A stretch of 64,000 nucleotides of DNA from Acidobacteriota bacterium (GCA_021788095.1 JAJYLB010000016.1:1-64000); one strand, 5' to 3'; positions 35,764 to 44,459 are shown, counted from the first letter of the stretch. Made by a program: numbers and translations. Notes: generated by a model from the letters alone, not told the origin.

Positions 35764-36309
35764 CTATCCCACACGGTCCACCACCACAACACGCTCTTCA
35801 TGGTCGATCTCTTCCAGGCGCACTTCGATGAATTCGCTGGGCCGCGTCTGGACGGTGCGGCCGATGAAACTGGCTTCGACGGGCAACTCCCGATGGCCGC
35901 GATCGATAAGGGTGCAGAGCCGAACGCGCCGCGGCCGCCCCAGGTCGAAGAGGCCGTTCATGGCCGCGCGGGTGGTGCGGCCGGTGTAAAGAACGTCGTC
36001 TACGAGCAGGATGTCGCGGTCGTCGACGATCGGAACGTCGCTGGCTTGAACCACTGGCTGAGGAGCGATGGTGGAGAGGTCGTCGCGATAGAGCGTGATG
36101 TCGAGCGACCCGACAGAGATGGGGCGGCCGAGAATCGATCGCATGTTGCGGGCCAGCCGCTCGGCCAAGGGAACGCCCCGACGCCGGATGCCGACCAGCA
36201 CCAAACGGTCCAGCTCGGAGGTTCGCTCGAGGATTTCGTGCGCCAGGCGCTGAAGCGTCCGGTCGATTTCCGTGGCCGACATCAATTGCGCTTTTTCCAC
36301 TACGCGCAT
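35764..36309 (-). CDS. pyrR: Bifunctional pyr operon regulator / uracil phosphoribosyltransferase
   Basis: 181 residues. The PRPP loop is DRDILLVDDVLYTGRTTRAA, and the N-terminal TEIDRTLQRLAHEILER and GIRRRGVPLAERL segments are characteristic of PyrR. In Gram-positives it binds the pyr leader RNA and attenuates transcription. Here a TACGAT -10-like box lies only 8 nt before the start (36317-36322), leaving little room for an attenuator, so regulation may be by another route or only the enzyme activity may be retained. Confidence 0.95.
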   Translation of the reverse strand: MRVVEKAQLMSATEIDRTLQRLAHEILERTSELDRLVLVGIRRRGVPLAERLARNMRSILGRPISVGSLDITLYRDDLSTIAPQPVVQASDVPIVDDRDILLVDDVLYTGRTTRAAMNGLFDLGRPRRVRLCTLIDRGHRELPVEASFIGRTVQTRPSEFIEVRLEEIDHEERVVVVDRVG

Positions 36310-36437
36310 GGCGGTTCATCGTAACACACGCCAGGAGCCCTCCGGCACTGCCGGCCGCGCGCTACGGGCCTCACTTGCGGCTCACCGCATCGGTCGTGAG
36401 ACATGAGGTGCCCGCGCCACTTCCGGCTGGCCGCCTT

Positions 36438-36460
36438 TCACGGGTCACGGGCCACACGTC
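36438..36460. repeat. Inverted copy of the CGTGGCC simple repeat
   Basis: CACGGGTCACGGGCCACACG, the reverse complement of the runs that flank ADOP (13877-13904 and 16681-16710). It is in the divergent pyrR-pyrD spacer. Confidence 0.5.
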
Positions 36461-36490
36461 GCTACCGGTCCCCGGGCTCGGCAGCCGTGC

Positions 36491-36496
36491 TAGACT
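36491..36496 (+). promoter_or_regulatory. -10-like box TAGACT upstream of pyrD
   Basis: TAGACT lies 12 nt before GTG 36509. No -35 match is obvious. A very short leader is expected. Confidence 0.35.
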
Positions 36497-36508
36497 AACC
36501 CGCGCGCC

Positions 36509-37429
36509 GTGCCACAACGACCCGACCTGCGCGTCCGCGTCGGTTCCCTCGAACTGGCCAATCCCATCCTTGCTGCGAGCGGCACTTTTGGCTACGGCGT
36601 CGAGTTTGCCCATCTGGTGGATCTCAGCCGCCTGGGTGGGATCGTGACCAAGGGACTCTCGGCACATCCTATGGCCGGAGCGCCGCCGCCGCGCCTGGCG
36701 GAAACCGCCTCGGGGATGGTGAATGCCGTCGGGCTGCAGAATATAGGCGTTCGAGCGTTCGCAGACGAGAAGCTGCCCGCGTTGCGATCCTACCGGACGC
36801 CCATCATCGCCAACGTTTTCGGATCCAGCTTGCGTGAATACCTGGAAGTGATCGAGCTCCTCGAGAAGGTCGAGGGCGTCGCGGGATACGAATTGAACGT
36901 TTCTTGTCCCAATACGGAGGGTGGCGGGAGGGAGTTCGGGATTGATCCGGGAGTCGCGGCTAAGCTGACGGGTGCCGCCCGGGACGCGACCAAGAGGCCC
37001 CTCTGGGTCAAGCTCTCGCCCAACGTAACGGATATCGCTGCCATCGCCAAAGCAGCCGAGCAAGCCGGTGCAGACGCCTTGACCGTGGCAAACACCTATC
37101 CGGCTATGGTTGTAGACATTCGCAGCCGGCATTCCCGGCTGGGGCGGCTATCGGGGGGGCTTTCGGGACCGGCCATCAAGCCGATCACCCTGAAACTGGT
37201 TTACGACGTTTGCCAAGCGGTGCGGATACCTGTCATCGGGCTCGGTGGGATCGAGACTGCGGAAGACGTATTCGAGTACCTGGTTGCCGGGGCTACGGCG
37301 GTCCAAGTGGGCACAGCCCATTTCGCCGACCCGCGAGCCAGTCAAAGGCTTGTCGAGGGTATAGAAGAGGTGGCGAAGAAGATTAACGTCAATAGTATCA
37401 GTAGCTTAACGGCCAGTTTGCGCCTATAA
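36509..37429 (+). CDS. pyrD: Dihydroorotate dehydrogenase, class 1B-like
   Basis: 306 residues from GTG. FMN-dependent oxidation of dihydroorotate to orotate. Signatures: LANPILAASGTFGYG, VTKGLSAHPMAG, NAVGLQNIGV (substrate Asn), the active-site loop NVSCPNTEGGG with the catalytic Cys, WVKLSPNVTDI, and GLGGIETAEDVFEYLVAGATAVQVGT. The catalytic Cys places it in class 1. Class 1B enzymes need the iron-sulfur subunit PyrK, which is not in this window. Divergent from pyrR. Confidence 0.95.
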   Translation: MPQRPDLRVRVGSLELANPILAASGTFGYGVEFAHLVDLSRLGGIVTKGLSAHPMAGAPPPRLAETASGMVNAVGLQNIGVRAFADEKLPALRSYRTPIIANVFGSSLREYLEVIELLEKVEGVAGYELNVSCPNTEGGGREFGIDPGVAAKLTGAARDATKRPLWVKLSPNVTDIAAIAKAAEQAGADALTVANTYPAMVVDIRSRHSRLGRLSGGLSGPAIKPITLKLVYDVCQAVRIPVIGLGGIETAEDVFEYLVAGATAVQVGTAHFADPRASQRLVEGIEEVAKKINVNSISSLTASLRL

Positions 37430-37457
37430 AAACCTTCCCTTCCCTCTGTAAACCGCC

Positions 37458-37463
37458 TATAAT
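37458..37463 (+). promoter_or_regulatory. -10 box TATAAT for the rlpA-pyrF unit
   Basis: A perfect TATAAT lies 45 nt before ATG 37508; the -35 region (TTCCCT) is weak. It gives rlpA-pyrF a start separate from pyrD. Confidence 0.45.
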
Positions 37464-37507
37464 TGGGTCACCTAGCACCCCGGCCTCTCTGTTCGCGCTT
37501 GACGGAA

Positions 37508-38005
37508 ATGAGACTCTTGGCCCTCATCGGAAGACGCTCTTGCTTGGCCGGATTCGGGTGTGTCATCGCCCTGGCCTTGCCCGGCTCCCTGGCCGGGCCT
37601 CAGCCACTCCTCCCCAAAGGGACGGGAGCGTGCAATCTCACTCTTCGAGGAACGCCCCGGAAGCCAAAGCCCAACGAATGCTGGGATGCGCTGGCAAGCT
37701 GGTACGGAGCCACATTCGAGGGCGCGCCGACGGCAAGTGGCTCTTCTTTCAACATGTACGCGGCAACGGCAGCGCACCCGACCCTGCCTTTGGGGTCGAT
37801 CGTCCGGATCTCGAATCCGAAGACCGGCCGAAGCATGGTCGTGACCATCAACGATCGCGGGCCCTATATTCCCGGTCGCGGTTTGGATGTATCTTATGAG
37901 GTCGCCCGGCTGCTAGGCTTCGCCGAGCAGGGCATCTGCCGGGTGAAGATAGAATTTCTTAAGCTACCGGCGACCACTTGGCTTTCCACCCACGCGAAAA
38001 ACTGA
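37508..38005 (+). CDS. RlpA-like lytic transglycosylase (double-psi beta-barrel)
   Basis: 165 residues. A hydrophobic leader (GFGCVIALALPGSLA) exports it. The RlpA domain is ASWYGATFEGAPTASGS, FNMYAATAAHPTLPLGSIV, GRSMVVTINDRGPYIPGRGLD and VSYEVARLLGF, with the catalytic-type Asp in NDRGP. RlpA cleaves naked glycan strands or binds septal peptidoglycan. No SPOR domain is present. The gene overlaps pyrF by 28 nt, an odd pairing of envelope and nucleotide genes. Confidence 0.9.
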   Translation: MRLLALIGRRSCLAGFGCVIALALPGSLAGPQPLLPKGTGACNLTLRGTPRKPKPNECWDALASWYGATFEGAPTASGSSFNMYAATAAHPTLPLGSIVRISNPKTGRSMVVTINDRGPYIPGRGLDVSYEVARLLGFAEQGICRVKIEFLKLPATTWLSTHAKN

Positions 38006-38697
38006 TTGTTGCCCTGGACTACCCCAGCCTTGCGCCGGCGTTGGCGATGGCTCGCCAACTGGAAGGCTTGGCCGGATGCTTCAAGATCGGGAGCCAGTTG
38101 TTTGCCGCGGAGGGTCCTCGGGCGCTGGAAAAGCTCGCACGGATCGGCGGCATCTTCCTCGACCTTAAATTCCACGATATTCCCAACACGGTAGCGGGCG
38201 CGGTGCGCGCCGCGGCCGATCTCCCCGGCGTGCGGTTTCTCGACTTGCACACCCTGGGCGGCTTGGAACCCATGCGCGCCGCGGTGGAAGCGATCAGGGC
38301 GCGGAAATCGCCTCCGCAGCTACTCGGCGTGACGATCCTCACCAGTCACGACGAGCAGAGCCTGCGCCGCGTGGGTTTGGCCGGGAAAGCGGCCGCGAAC
38401 GCGCTGCGCTTGGCAAAACTCGCCAAACTGGCCGGCCTCGATGGAGTAGTGGCTTCGGCGCAAGAGGTTCGGCCTATCCGGCGCGCTTGCGGACCAGATT
38501 TCCTCTTGGTCGTGCCTGGTATTCGGCCGGCGTCCGCCGGGCTGCAAGACCAAGTGCGGGTGGCTACGCCAAGCGAGGCGATTCGCGCCGGCGCCGATTA
38601 TCTCGTCGTGGGCCGGCCGATCACCGGAGCGCCCGCGCCGGCTTCCGCGGCGGCGGCCATCGTTGCGGAAATTCAGCAAGCCCTGGCGCGAGGGTAA
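37978..38697 (+). CDS. pyrF: Orotidine 5'-phosphate decarboxylase
   Basis: 239 residues from TTG 37978. Makes UMP. Motifs: LIVALDYPSLAPAL, FKIGSQLF, the catalytic tetrad region FLDLKFHDIPNTV (Asp-Lys-x-x-Asp), and the C-terminal VVPGIRP and DYLVVGRPITGAPAP phosphate-binding segment. The reading frame overlaps the end of rlpA by 28 nt; a later start would truncate the first beta strand. Confidence 0.95.
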   Translation: MAFHPREKLIVALDYPSLAPALAMARQLEGLAGCFKIGSQLFAAEGPRALEKLARIGGIFLDLKFHDIPNTVAGAVRAAADLPGVRFLDLHTLGGLEPMRAAVEAIRARKSPPQLLGVTILTSHDEQSLRRVGLAGKAAANALRLAKLAKLAGLDGVVASAQEVRPIRRACGPDFLLVVPGIRPASAGLQDQVRVATPSEAIRAGADYLVVGRPITGAPAPASAAAAIVAEIQQALARG

Positions 38698-38835
38698 GCC
38701 CCGGTACCCTCGCTCCGCAAATCCCGAACAGACCCAAACTGACCAGGGGATCTGGGGTGAGGCCCGGCGAGCTTACGGTTCACGCGTGATATGATGGCCG
38801 AAAAGACCCCGTGATGTAGGTTGGGGTGGAAACTG

Positions 38836-39078
38836 ATGACTATCACTCTCAAACCGGAACAGGAACGGATCATACGGGCCGAGATTCGGAAGGGACGTTT
38901 CCGCAGCGCCGAGGAGGCACTCGATCGCGCTCTGGCCGCGTTGCGGGAGAAGGGTGACGAGGGGGAGAGTGCAACCTCACGGAAGAACCTCGCGCAATTC
39001 CTTATGGAGTCTCCTCTTGCTGGCTCCGAGTTGGACCTGGCTAGGCAGAGGGACCAAGGCCGCCCGGTACAGGTATGA
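38836..39078 (+). CDS. Ribbon-helix-helix antitoxin (ParD-like)
   Basis: 80 residues. The N-terminus MTITLKPEQERIIRAEIRKGRF then RSAEEALDRALAALRE is the beta-strand plus two-helix DNA-binding unit of ParD/CC2985-type antitoxins. The C-terminal half would wrap the toxin. Its stop overlaps the start of the PIN-domain gene by 4 nt. It probably represses its own promoter. Confidence 0.88.
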   Translation: MTITLKPEQERIIRAEIRKGRFRSAEEALDRALAALREKGDEGESATSRKNLAQFLMESPLAGSELDLARQRDQGRPVQV

Positions 39079-39512
39079 GCGGTTTCCTGCTCGACACGAA
39101 TGTCCTGTCGGAGTTCAGTAGGCGCCGCGGGCCGGACCGGGGTGTCAGGGATTGGCTGGAGGCTGCCGAACCCCGATCTCTTTACGCCAACGTGCTGACC
39201 TTTGGGGAGATACGCTTTGGAGTCGGGCTACTTCCTCCGAGCAAGCGGCGGGCCGAGCTGGAAGAATGGCTGGTCCGCGATCTGTGTGAGTGGTTTGAGG
39301 GCCGGATTCTCCCTGTGGACCAGTCCACCGCCGAGCATTGGGGACTCCTTCGGGCGCAGGCGCGAGCGAAGGGCCACCCCCTGTCTGTCATCGACGGCCT
39401 GCTAGCAGCAACCGCCCTCCAGCACGGGCTCTCCATCGTATCCCGGAACGTGAGCGACTTCTCTTCCCTTGGCGTGACAGTGGTTAACCCGTGGAAGGGG
39501 TCGGGTCGGTGA
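39075..39512 (+). CDS. PIN-domain ribonuclease toxin (VapC-like)
   Basis: 145 residues. PIN acidic residues are visible: Asp in FLLDTNVLSEF, Glu in LTFGEIRFGV, Asp in SVIDGLLAATA, and the RNVSDF end where Asn precedes the last Asp. It would cleave tRNA or other RNA when freed from the RHH antitoxin upstream (ATGA overlap). The pair sits between pyrF and selB, an insertion-prone spot between housekeeping genes. Confidence 0.92.
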   Translation: MSGFLLDTNVLSEFSRRRGPDRGVRDWLEAAEPRSLYANVLTFGEIRFGVGLLPPSKRRAELEEWLVRDLCEWFEGRILPVDQSTAEHWGLLRAQARAKGHPLSVIDGLLAATALQHGLSIVSRNVSDFSSLGVTVVNPWKGSGR

Positions 39513-39561
39513 AGCCCCGCCGCTTCGCGGGTATTGATCTCGCGGATTCCTTCCGGTTGCC

Positions 39562-41460
39562 ATGAAGAACGTCATCCTCGGCACCGCCGGACATATCGAC
39601 CACGGCAAATCCGCTTTGGTCGAAGCCCTGACGGGCACGCATCCCGACCGCCTGGAAGAAGAGAAGCGGCGGGGAATCACCATCGATCTCGGCTTCGCCT
39701 TTCTCGCGGCCGAAGACGTGCGGCTGGGCTTCGTGGACGTGCCCGGCCATGAGCGGTTCGTGCGGAACATGCTGGCCGGCGCGGGTGGAATCGACCTGGT
39801 GCTTCTGGTCATCGCCGCCGACGAATCGATCAAGCCGCAAACGCGGGAGCATTTCGAGATCTGCCGGCTGCTGGGAATCCGGCAGGGTCTGGTAGCGCTC
39901 ACCAAAGCGGATCTGGTGGACGCGGAAACGCTGGGCTTGGTTCGGCTGGAGATCGAGGAGTTCGTTCGCGGCTCGTTTCTCGAGGGCGCGCCCATCGTGG
40001 CCGTAAGCGCGCGCACGGGCGCGGGCGTTCCCAACCTGCGAGAAAGTTTGTTCCAGGCCGCGCGAGCGGCGCCGGCGCGCGACACCTCGAACTATTGCCG
40101 CTTGCCAATCGATCGAGCCTTTGCGGTGAAGGGCTTCGGCACGGTAGTTACGGGGACGCTGGTTTCCGGCGCAGCCGCCGTGGGCGACGAGTTGGAACTC
40201 TTTCCCGGCGGCCGGCGCGTCCGCGTGAGGGGCCTGCATTCGGCAGGGCAGTCGGTGGAGCGGGCCACGGCAGGGCAACGGACGGCCGTGAATCTGGCCG
40301 GGGTCGAGCTGGACGAAGTGCGGCGCGGAATGGCTCTCGCGAGCCCGGGCCGCTTTCGCGCCACCCGGCAACTGGACGCGCGGGTGCGGCTGCTGGCTTC
40401 GGCGAAGCCGGTCAAGAACCAATCCTTGGCGCATTTCCACGCGGGCACGGCCGAGACGATAGCCGAGTTGGTTCTGCTCGGGAGCGAGACGATTCCGGCG
40501 GGAGGAACGGGCTTGGCGCAATTGCGTTTGCGGGAGCCGGTGCTCGTGCTCGCCGGCGACCGGTTCATTCTGCGACAGTTCTCTCCCATGACCACCATCG
40601 GGGGCGGCGTTGCGATCGACAGCCTCGCCCGGCGGCATCGGCGGGGCGACCGCGCCGCGATCGAGCTGCTCGAAGCGCTCGAAACGGGCAGCCGGGAAGA
40701 TGCGCTGGCCGCATTGGCCCAAGCGGAAACGGGCGGATTGACGCTGGAAGAAGCGGTCGCGAGAACGGCTTGGGCAGAAGGGGAAGTGCGAGCGACGGCG
40801 GAATCGCTCGAAGGCGCGGGCCGGCTGAGAATCGCGAGCCGCGATCCGTGGGTGATGGCGGCGTCGGCGACCGTCGCGGCGTGCGCCAGCCAGGCGCGCG
40901 AGGTGATCGAGGTCTTTCACGCAGCGAGTCCGCTGGCGCCAGGCATGCCGAAAGAGGAATTGCGGGATCGCGCGGCGCGGGGATTGCTTCCGGAAATCTT
41001 TTCCATGGTTCTCGACGATCTGGTTCGCGGCAAGGTGCTGGCCGTCGCGGGCGATCTGGTCATGCGCGCGGGCCGCAGCGTGGTGCTTACGGCGGAAGAG
41101 GAACGCGCGCGGCAGCAGATCGAAGCCGCCTTCGAGAAGGCCGGGCTTGCCGTGCCGCGCCTGGCCGAAATTCTGCCCCGGTTACCCGTGGACGCGAAGC
41201 GCGCGGAGAAGCTGGTGCAAATGCTTCTGCGGGAAGGCAAGCTGATCAAAGCGGGCGAAGACGTGGTGTTCCACAGGGGCGCCATCGAGCGGCTAAAGGG
41301 TCTGCTGGCAGCCTACAAGACCAAGCAGGGCAATAAGATATCGGTGCCTGCGTTCAAGGAACTCGCGGGGATCAGCCGGAAATACGCGATACCGTTACTC
41401 GAATACCTCGATCGGGCGAGGGTGACTCGACGCGTGGGCGACGAGAGGATTATACTTTAG
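39562..41460 (+). CDS. selB: Selenocysteine-specific translation elongation factor
   Basis: 632 residues. The GTPase domain has GTAGHIDHGKSALVEAL (P-loop), GITIDLGFAF, DVPGHERFVRNM and TKAD; then beta-barrel domains II-III (FAVKGFGTVVTGTL; RFILRQFSPMTTIGGG) and C-terminal winged helices (from about 470) that bind the SECIS RNA hairpin. It delivers Sec-tRNA to UGA codons, so the genome should encode a selenoprotein; selA, selD and selC are not in this window. tatA follows 43 nt later. Confidence 0.96.
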   Translation: MKNVILGTAGHIDHGKSALVEALTGTHPDRLEEEKRRGITIDLGFAFLAAEDVRLGFVDVPGHERFVRNMLAGAGGIDLVLLVIAADESIKPQTREHFEICRLLGIRQGLVALTKADLVDAETLGLVRLEIEEFVRGSFLEGAPIVAVSARTGAGVPNLRESLFQAARAAPARDTSNYCRLPIDRAFAVKGFGTVVTGTLVSGAAAVGDELELFPGGRRVRVRGLHSAGQSVERATAGQRTAVNLAGVELDEVRRGMALASPGRFRATRQLDARVRLLASAKPVKNQSLAHFHAGTAETIAELVLLGSETIPAGGTGLAQLRLREPVLVLAGDRFILRQFSPMTTIGGGVAIDSLARRHRRGDRAAIELLEALETGSREDALAALAQAETGGLTLEEAVARTAWAEGEVRATAESLEGAGRLRIASRDPWVMAASATVAACASQAREVIEVFHAASPLAPGMPKEELRDRAARGLLPEIFSMVLDDLVRGKVLAVAGDLVMRAGRSVVLTAEEERARQQIEAAFEKAGLAVPRLAEILPRLPVDAKRAEKLVQMLLREGKLIKAGEDVVFHRGAIERLKGLLAAYKTKQGNKISVPAFKELAGISRKYAIPLLEYLDRARVTRRVGDERIIL

Positions 41461-41503
41461 TTGGCGCGCGGGGCCTTCGCCTCGGCAGCGCCGGAGGTGA
41501 TCT

Positions 41504-41716
41504 GTGTACGCACTGATTTTCGACAGTCCGATGGACCTCCTGGTCGTCGGGTTGGTAGTCCTGATCCTGTTTGGCGGGAAGAAGATCCCCGAGATGATGC
41601 GGGGCCTTGGCAGCGGCGTGCGCGAATTTCGGGAAGGTATGCGGGTGCCGGAGGAGCAGCCTCACCCGCCAGCCAGTCCTGCGGCGCCAAGCCAGCCCAC
41701 GCAGGAAAAGAAGTAA
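41504..41716 (+). CDS. tatA: Twin-arginine translocase subunit TatA/TatE family
   Basis: 70 residues from GTG with GGAGGTG upstream. A short N-terminal TM (LLVVGLVVLILFGGKKIPEMM) with the FGG-x-K-x-P hinge is followed by an amphipathic helix (RGLGSGVREFREGM) and a Pro-rich tail. TatA oligomers form the pore for folded-protein export. No tatC is nearby. It could also be read as TatB, but the short length favours TatA. Confidence 0.92.
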   Translation: MYALIFDSPMDLLVVGLVVLILFGGKKIPEMMRGLGSGVREFREGMRVPEEQPHPPASPAAPSQPTQEKK

Positions 41717-41749
41717 CTGCTTCCCTGATTCCGCTTTCGCTCCGGGCGC

Positions 41750-42331
41750 CTATTCCGCGTCCGGGCTCCAGCCCAACTCCCGCAGCAGAGCGTAAAGCCG
41801 AGCCAGCGGCAATCCCACCACGTTGAAGTAGCATCCCTCAATCCGGGTAACGAACCGGCTGGCGCGTTCCTGAATGCCGTACGCTCCCGCTTTGTCTTTC
41901 GGTTCGCCCGTAGCGACGTAGGCGTCGATCTCCGAGTCGGAGAGCGGGGCGAAGGTTACGGCAGTAGTCTCCGCGGCGCGGCGCAGGACGCCCTCCGGCA
42001 GGCGGAGCACGGCCACGCCGGTCAGAACCCTGTGCGTGCGGCCCGAGAGGCGCCGGAGCATCCGCCGCGCGTCTTCGTCGGAAACGGGCTTGCCCATCAC
42101 GCTGCCATCGAGCAGAACCAGCGTGTCGGCTCCCACAACGATCGCGGGACCTTCGCGGTCGCGGGCGGCTGACCGCGCTTTCTCTTCGGCCAGGCGAAGA
42201 ACGCAGGATTTCGGCAGCTCGCCAGGCCGCGGCGATTCGTCGATTCGGGCGGCGCAGCGCTCGAAAGGGATGCCGGCGCTCTCGAGTATGGCCGCGCGGC
42301 GTGGCGACGCGGAAGCGAGAATCAGCTTCAT
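41750..42331 (-). CDS. maf: Maf-like nucleoside triphosphate pyrophosphatase
   Basis: 193 residues from MKLILASASPRR (ATG 42331). Hydrolyses non-canonical or UTP/dTTP-type nucleotides to avoid their incorporation. Signatures: LASASPRRAAIL, the DESPRPGE loop, VVGADTLVLLDG, and GKPVSDEDARRML; then GAYGIQERASRFVTRIEGCYFNVVGLPL with the family KAGAYGIQ motif. Longer upstream translation is rejected because the domain starts here. Confidence 0.95.
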   Translation of the reverse strand: MKLILASASPRRAAILESAGIPFERCAARIDESPRPGELPKSCVLRLAEEKARSAARDREGPAIVVGADTLVLLDGSVMGKPVSDEDARRMLRRLSGRTHRVLTGVAVLRLPEGVLRRAAETTAVTFAPLSDSEIDAYVATGEPKDKAGAYGIQERASRFVTRIEGCYFNVVGLPLARLYALLRELGWSPDAE

Positions 42332-42687
42332 TGGTTGGGTATCAACAAGGCCCGTGGCTGATTGTAGCAACCGGCCTGCGGTTGGCTGGCCGTGTTCGGA
42401 TGCCGCGACGACCCCATGCCGCGCTGAAGGCCGCGGCGTCTAAACCTGGAACGTCGCGCGGGTCGGTGGCGGCTCGGTATCACAGCCACCCGAACCTTCG
42501 GGACCTGGCTGTGCGCTTTTCGCCCAGGCCAGCCCGAGCCCCGCGCAGGCAGGTCCCGAAGGTTCGGGAGCCTGTGATACTTTGCCGGACCGCGACTTTC
42601 GACTCCGTGACTCGGGAAACTAGGCTCGTCCGACGGAAAGGAATAAAATCAACCGAACGTCTGTCTCTGCGTGGACGAAGGGCATTG
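42332..42687. other. 356-nt intergenic region
   Basis: No gene is seen. The centre is the 104-bp near-perfect inverted repeat (42477-42580). The last about 60 nt should hold the promoter of the VWFA gene, but no clear hexamers are seen. Confidence 0.5.
42477..42580. repeat. 104-bp palindromic element with 31-bp arms (29/31 identity)
   Basis: Arms 42477-42507 and 42550-42580 pair at 29 of 31 positions. Each arm holds the inner palindrome CCCGAA-TTCGGG. The left unit (GTATCACAGCC, then GGCTGTGCGCTTTT) is also a member of the hairpin family found at 4821, 13923, 33291 and 46519. A doublet of two inverted hairpins is the hallmark of REPIN-type elements. Confidence 0.75.
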
Positions 42688-43638
42688 ATGAAGCGCTCGG
42701 CAGCTACGGTGTTGGTTCTGCTTTCAGCGGTCTCGGTTACCTACGCTGGCCGGAATCGAGCTGCCCGGGCCGGCGCGATCTGCACTAGCGTCACCATTCC
42801 CGTCGAGGCGGTGAACAAGAAATACGGCAGGTTCGTCGAGGGCCTCGACCCCACGGATTTCATCGCGCGCGTGAACGGCAAGCCGGCACAGATTCTCTCC
42901 GCCAAGCCGGACCACGGCCCTCATGGTGTGATCCTCCTGCTTGACGAGAGCACCAGCATGGCGGAGCCCGCGAATTGGAGATTTACCGTCGCTACGGCTT
43001 CGCATGTTATCGCCCGTCTCAACAATCGAGACGCGTTCGGTCTGACCGTCTTCGCCGAGCGCCCATACAAGATTCTGTCGGTCGGAGCCGGACGCGCACA
43101 ACTCCTCCATGTTCTCGCCAGGGGTGACATTTTCCCGGGCCGGAAGCAAGTCGGTGGCCGTCTAACGGCACTTTGGGATTCGATCCTTTCCGTTGCCGGC
43201 CAGTTTCGCAACCCGCGGCCGGGGGACGCGGTCCTTGTGTTCACCGACGGTCTGGACACCCACAGCAAGCATAATGCGAGTCAGGTGGCCACGTCCGTTC
43301 TCTCCGATCACATTCGCGTCTTCACCTTCTGGGTCCACGCCCCCTTCACAACGCGCGGCCCTGTCACCGGTCAGGAGGGTCTAGACCTCGTGGCTAGCCG
43401 TTCAGGTGGGGCGGCTTGGCCACCCTCGGTCGGCTGGATATCGCGTCGCAGCCCGCTGAATAGCTTGGTGGCTCGGGTTGACGACTTCTACGGCGTGAGT
43501 CTCTCCGTGCCCGCAGCGGCGGCCCGCAAGCGCTCTCTCAACCTGGAGCTCAGCTTGGCAAAAGAGCCGAGTACGAAGGACCTGGAGCTTTCCTATCCGC
43601 GGATGCTGCCGGCGTGCACTGCCGCGTCGCCGCATTAG
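42688..43638 (+). CDS. Secreted VWFA-related Acidobacterial-domain protein
   Basis: 316 residues. Signal peptide (SAATVLVLLSAVSVTYA). A short N-terminal module (VEAVNKKYGRFVEGLDPTDF, a VWFA-Acidobacterial hallmark) precedes a von Willebrand A domain with a MIDAS DESTSM (Asp-x-Ser-x-Ser), then FGLTVFAERP, LWDSILSVA and VLVFTDGLDTHS (second Asp). Metal-dependent adhesion is the expected role, on the cell surface or secreted. The family is nearly restricted to Acidobacteriota. Confidence 0.88.
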   Translation: MKRSAATVLVLLSAVSVTYAGRNRAARAGAICTSVTIPVEAVNKKYGRFVEGLDPTDFIARVNGKPAQILSAKPDHGPHGVILLLDESTSMAEPANWRFTVATASHVIARLNNRDAFGLTVFAERPYKILSVGAGRAQLLHVLARGDIFPGRKQVGGRLTALWDSILSVAGQFRNPRPGDAVLVFTDGLDTHSKHNASQVATSVLSDHIRVFTFWVHAPFTTRGPVTGQEGLDLVASRSGGAAWPPSVGWISRRSPLNSLVARVDDFYGVSLSVPAAAARKRSLNLELSLAKEPSTKDLELSYPRMLPACTAASPH

Positions 43639-43739
43639 CCCCCGCAGGGAGGCACCCGGCTTCTCCAAGGCCACGGCGAGCCAGGAACGCTCGGGCGGAT
43701 TCCCATTCCCCGGCGGATGGAGTACACTTTTTTACCCCT

Positions 43740-44456
43740 ATGAGCCGAATTGCCGCCATCGTGGCCGCGGCCGGAATGGGCACGCGGATGGGCTTGGGCA
43801 CGCCAAAACAGTTTCTGGAACTGGGCGGGGTGCCGATCCTCGTATTCACGCTAAGGCGGCTGGCGACGAGCTCGTTGCTGACCGAATTCTGGGTTGCTTC
43901 GCCCGAGGAGCACGTCGAAACGCTGCGCGAGAGCTTGGCCGGAGAGGCGCTGGGCCGGCCGGTGCGGGTGGTGGCGGGCGGGGAGACGCGGCAGGAATCG
44001 GTGGGGCGGGCGCTGCGGGCGATTTCCGACGAAGCGGAGTTGGTGCTGGTGCACGACGCCGTGCGGCCGTTGGTGACGCGGGAGATGATCGAGCGCGTGG
44101 TGGCGGAAGCGCGAGCCTGCGGCGCGGCGATCGTCGGCGTGCCGGCCATCGATACGGTAAAGGAAGTGAAGCGAGCGAGCCTGCCCGAGGACGCCGCCCT
44201 GATCACCGCAACGGTTCCGCGCGAGCGGATCGTGCTCGCGCAAACCCCACAGGCGTTTTCCACTCCCCTGCTCCGCGAGGCCTTCGCCCGCGCCGAGCAG
44301 GATGGCTTGGTGGCTTCCGACGAAGCCGCGCTGGTCGAGCGGCTTGGCCGCACCGTGCACGTGGTGCTGGGTTCCGAGCGGAACCTGAAAATCACGCGGC
44401 CTGCGGACATGGCTCTGGCGCGGTTCTATCTGGACCAGGAGCGGCGGAGGGATTGA
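43740..44456 (+). CDS. ispD: 2-C-methyl-D-erythritol 4-phosphate cytidylyltransferase
   Basis: 238 residues from ATG 43740. Third step of the MEP isoprenoid pathway, joining MEP and CTP. Motifs: VAAAGMGTRMGLGTPKQFLEL (CTP site), GGETRQESV, VHDAVRPLV, PAIDTVKEV, TPQAFST and ASDEAALVERLG. It is separated from ispF only by a small FtsH-domain gene. A TACACT -10-like box lies 11 nt upstream of the start. Confidence 0.97.
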   Translation: MSRIAAIVAAAGMGTRMGLGTPKQFLELGGVPILVFTLRRLATSSLLTEFWVASPEEHVETLRESLAGEALGRPVRVVAGGETRQESVGRALRAISDEAELVLVHDAVRPLVTREMIERVVAEARACGAAIVGVPAIDTVKEVKRASLPEDAALITATVPRERIVLAQTPQAFSTPLLREAFARAEQDGLVASDEAALVERLGRTVHVVLGSERNLKITRPADMALARFYLDQERRRD

Positions 44457-44459
44457 GCG

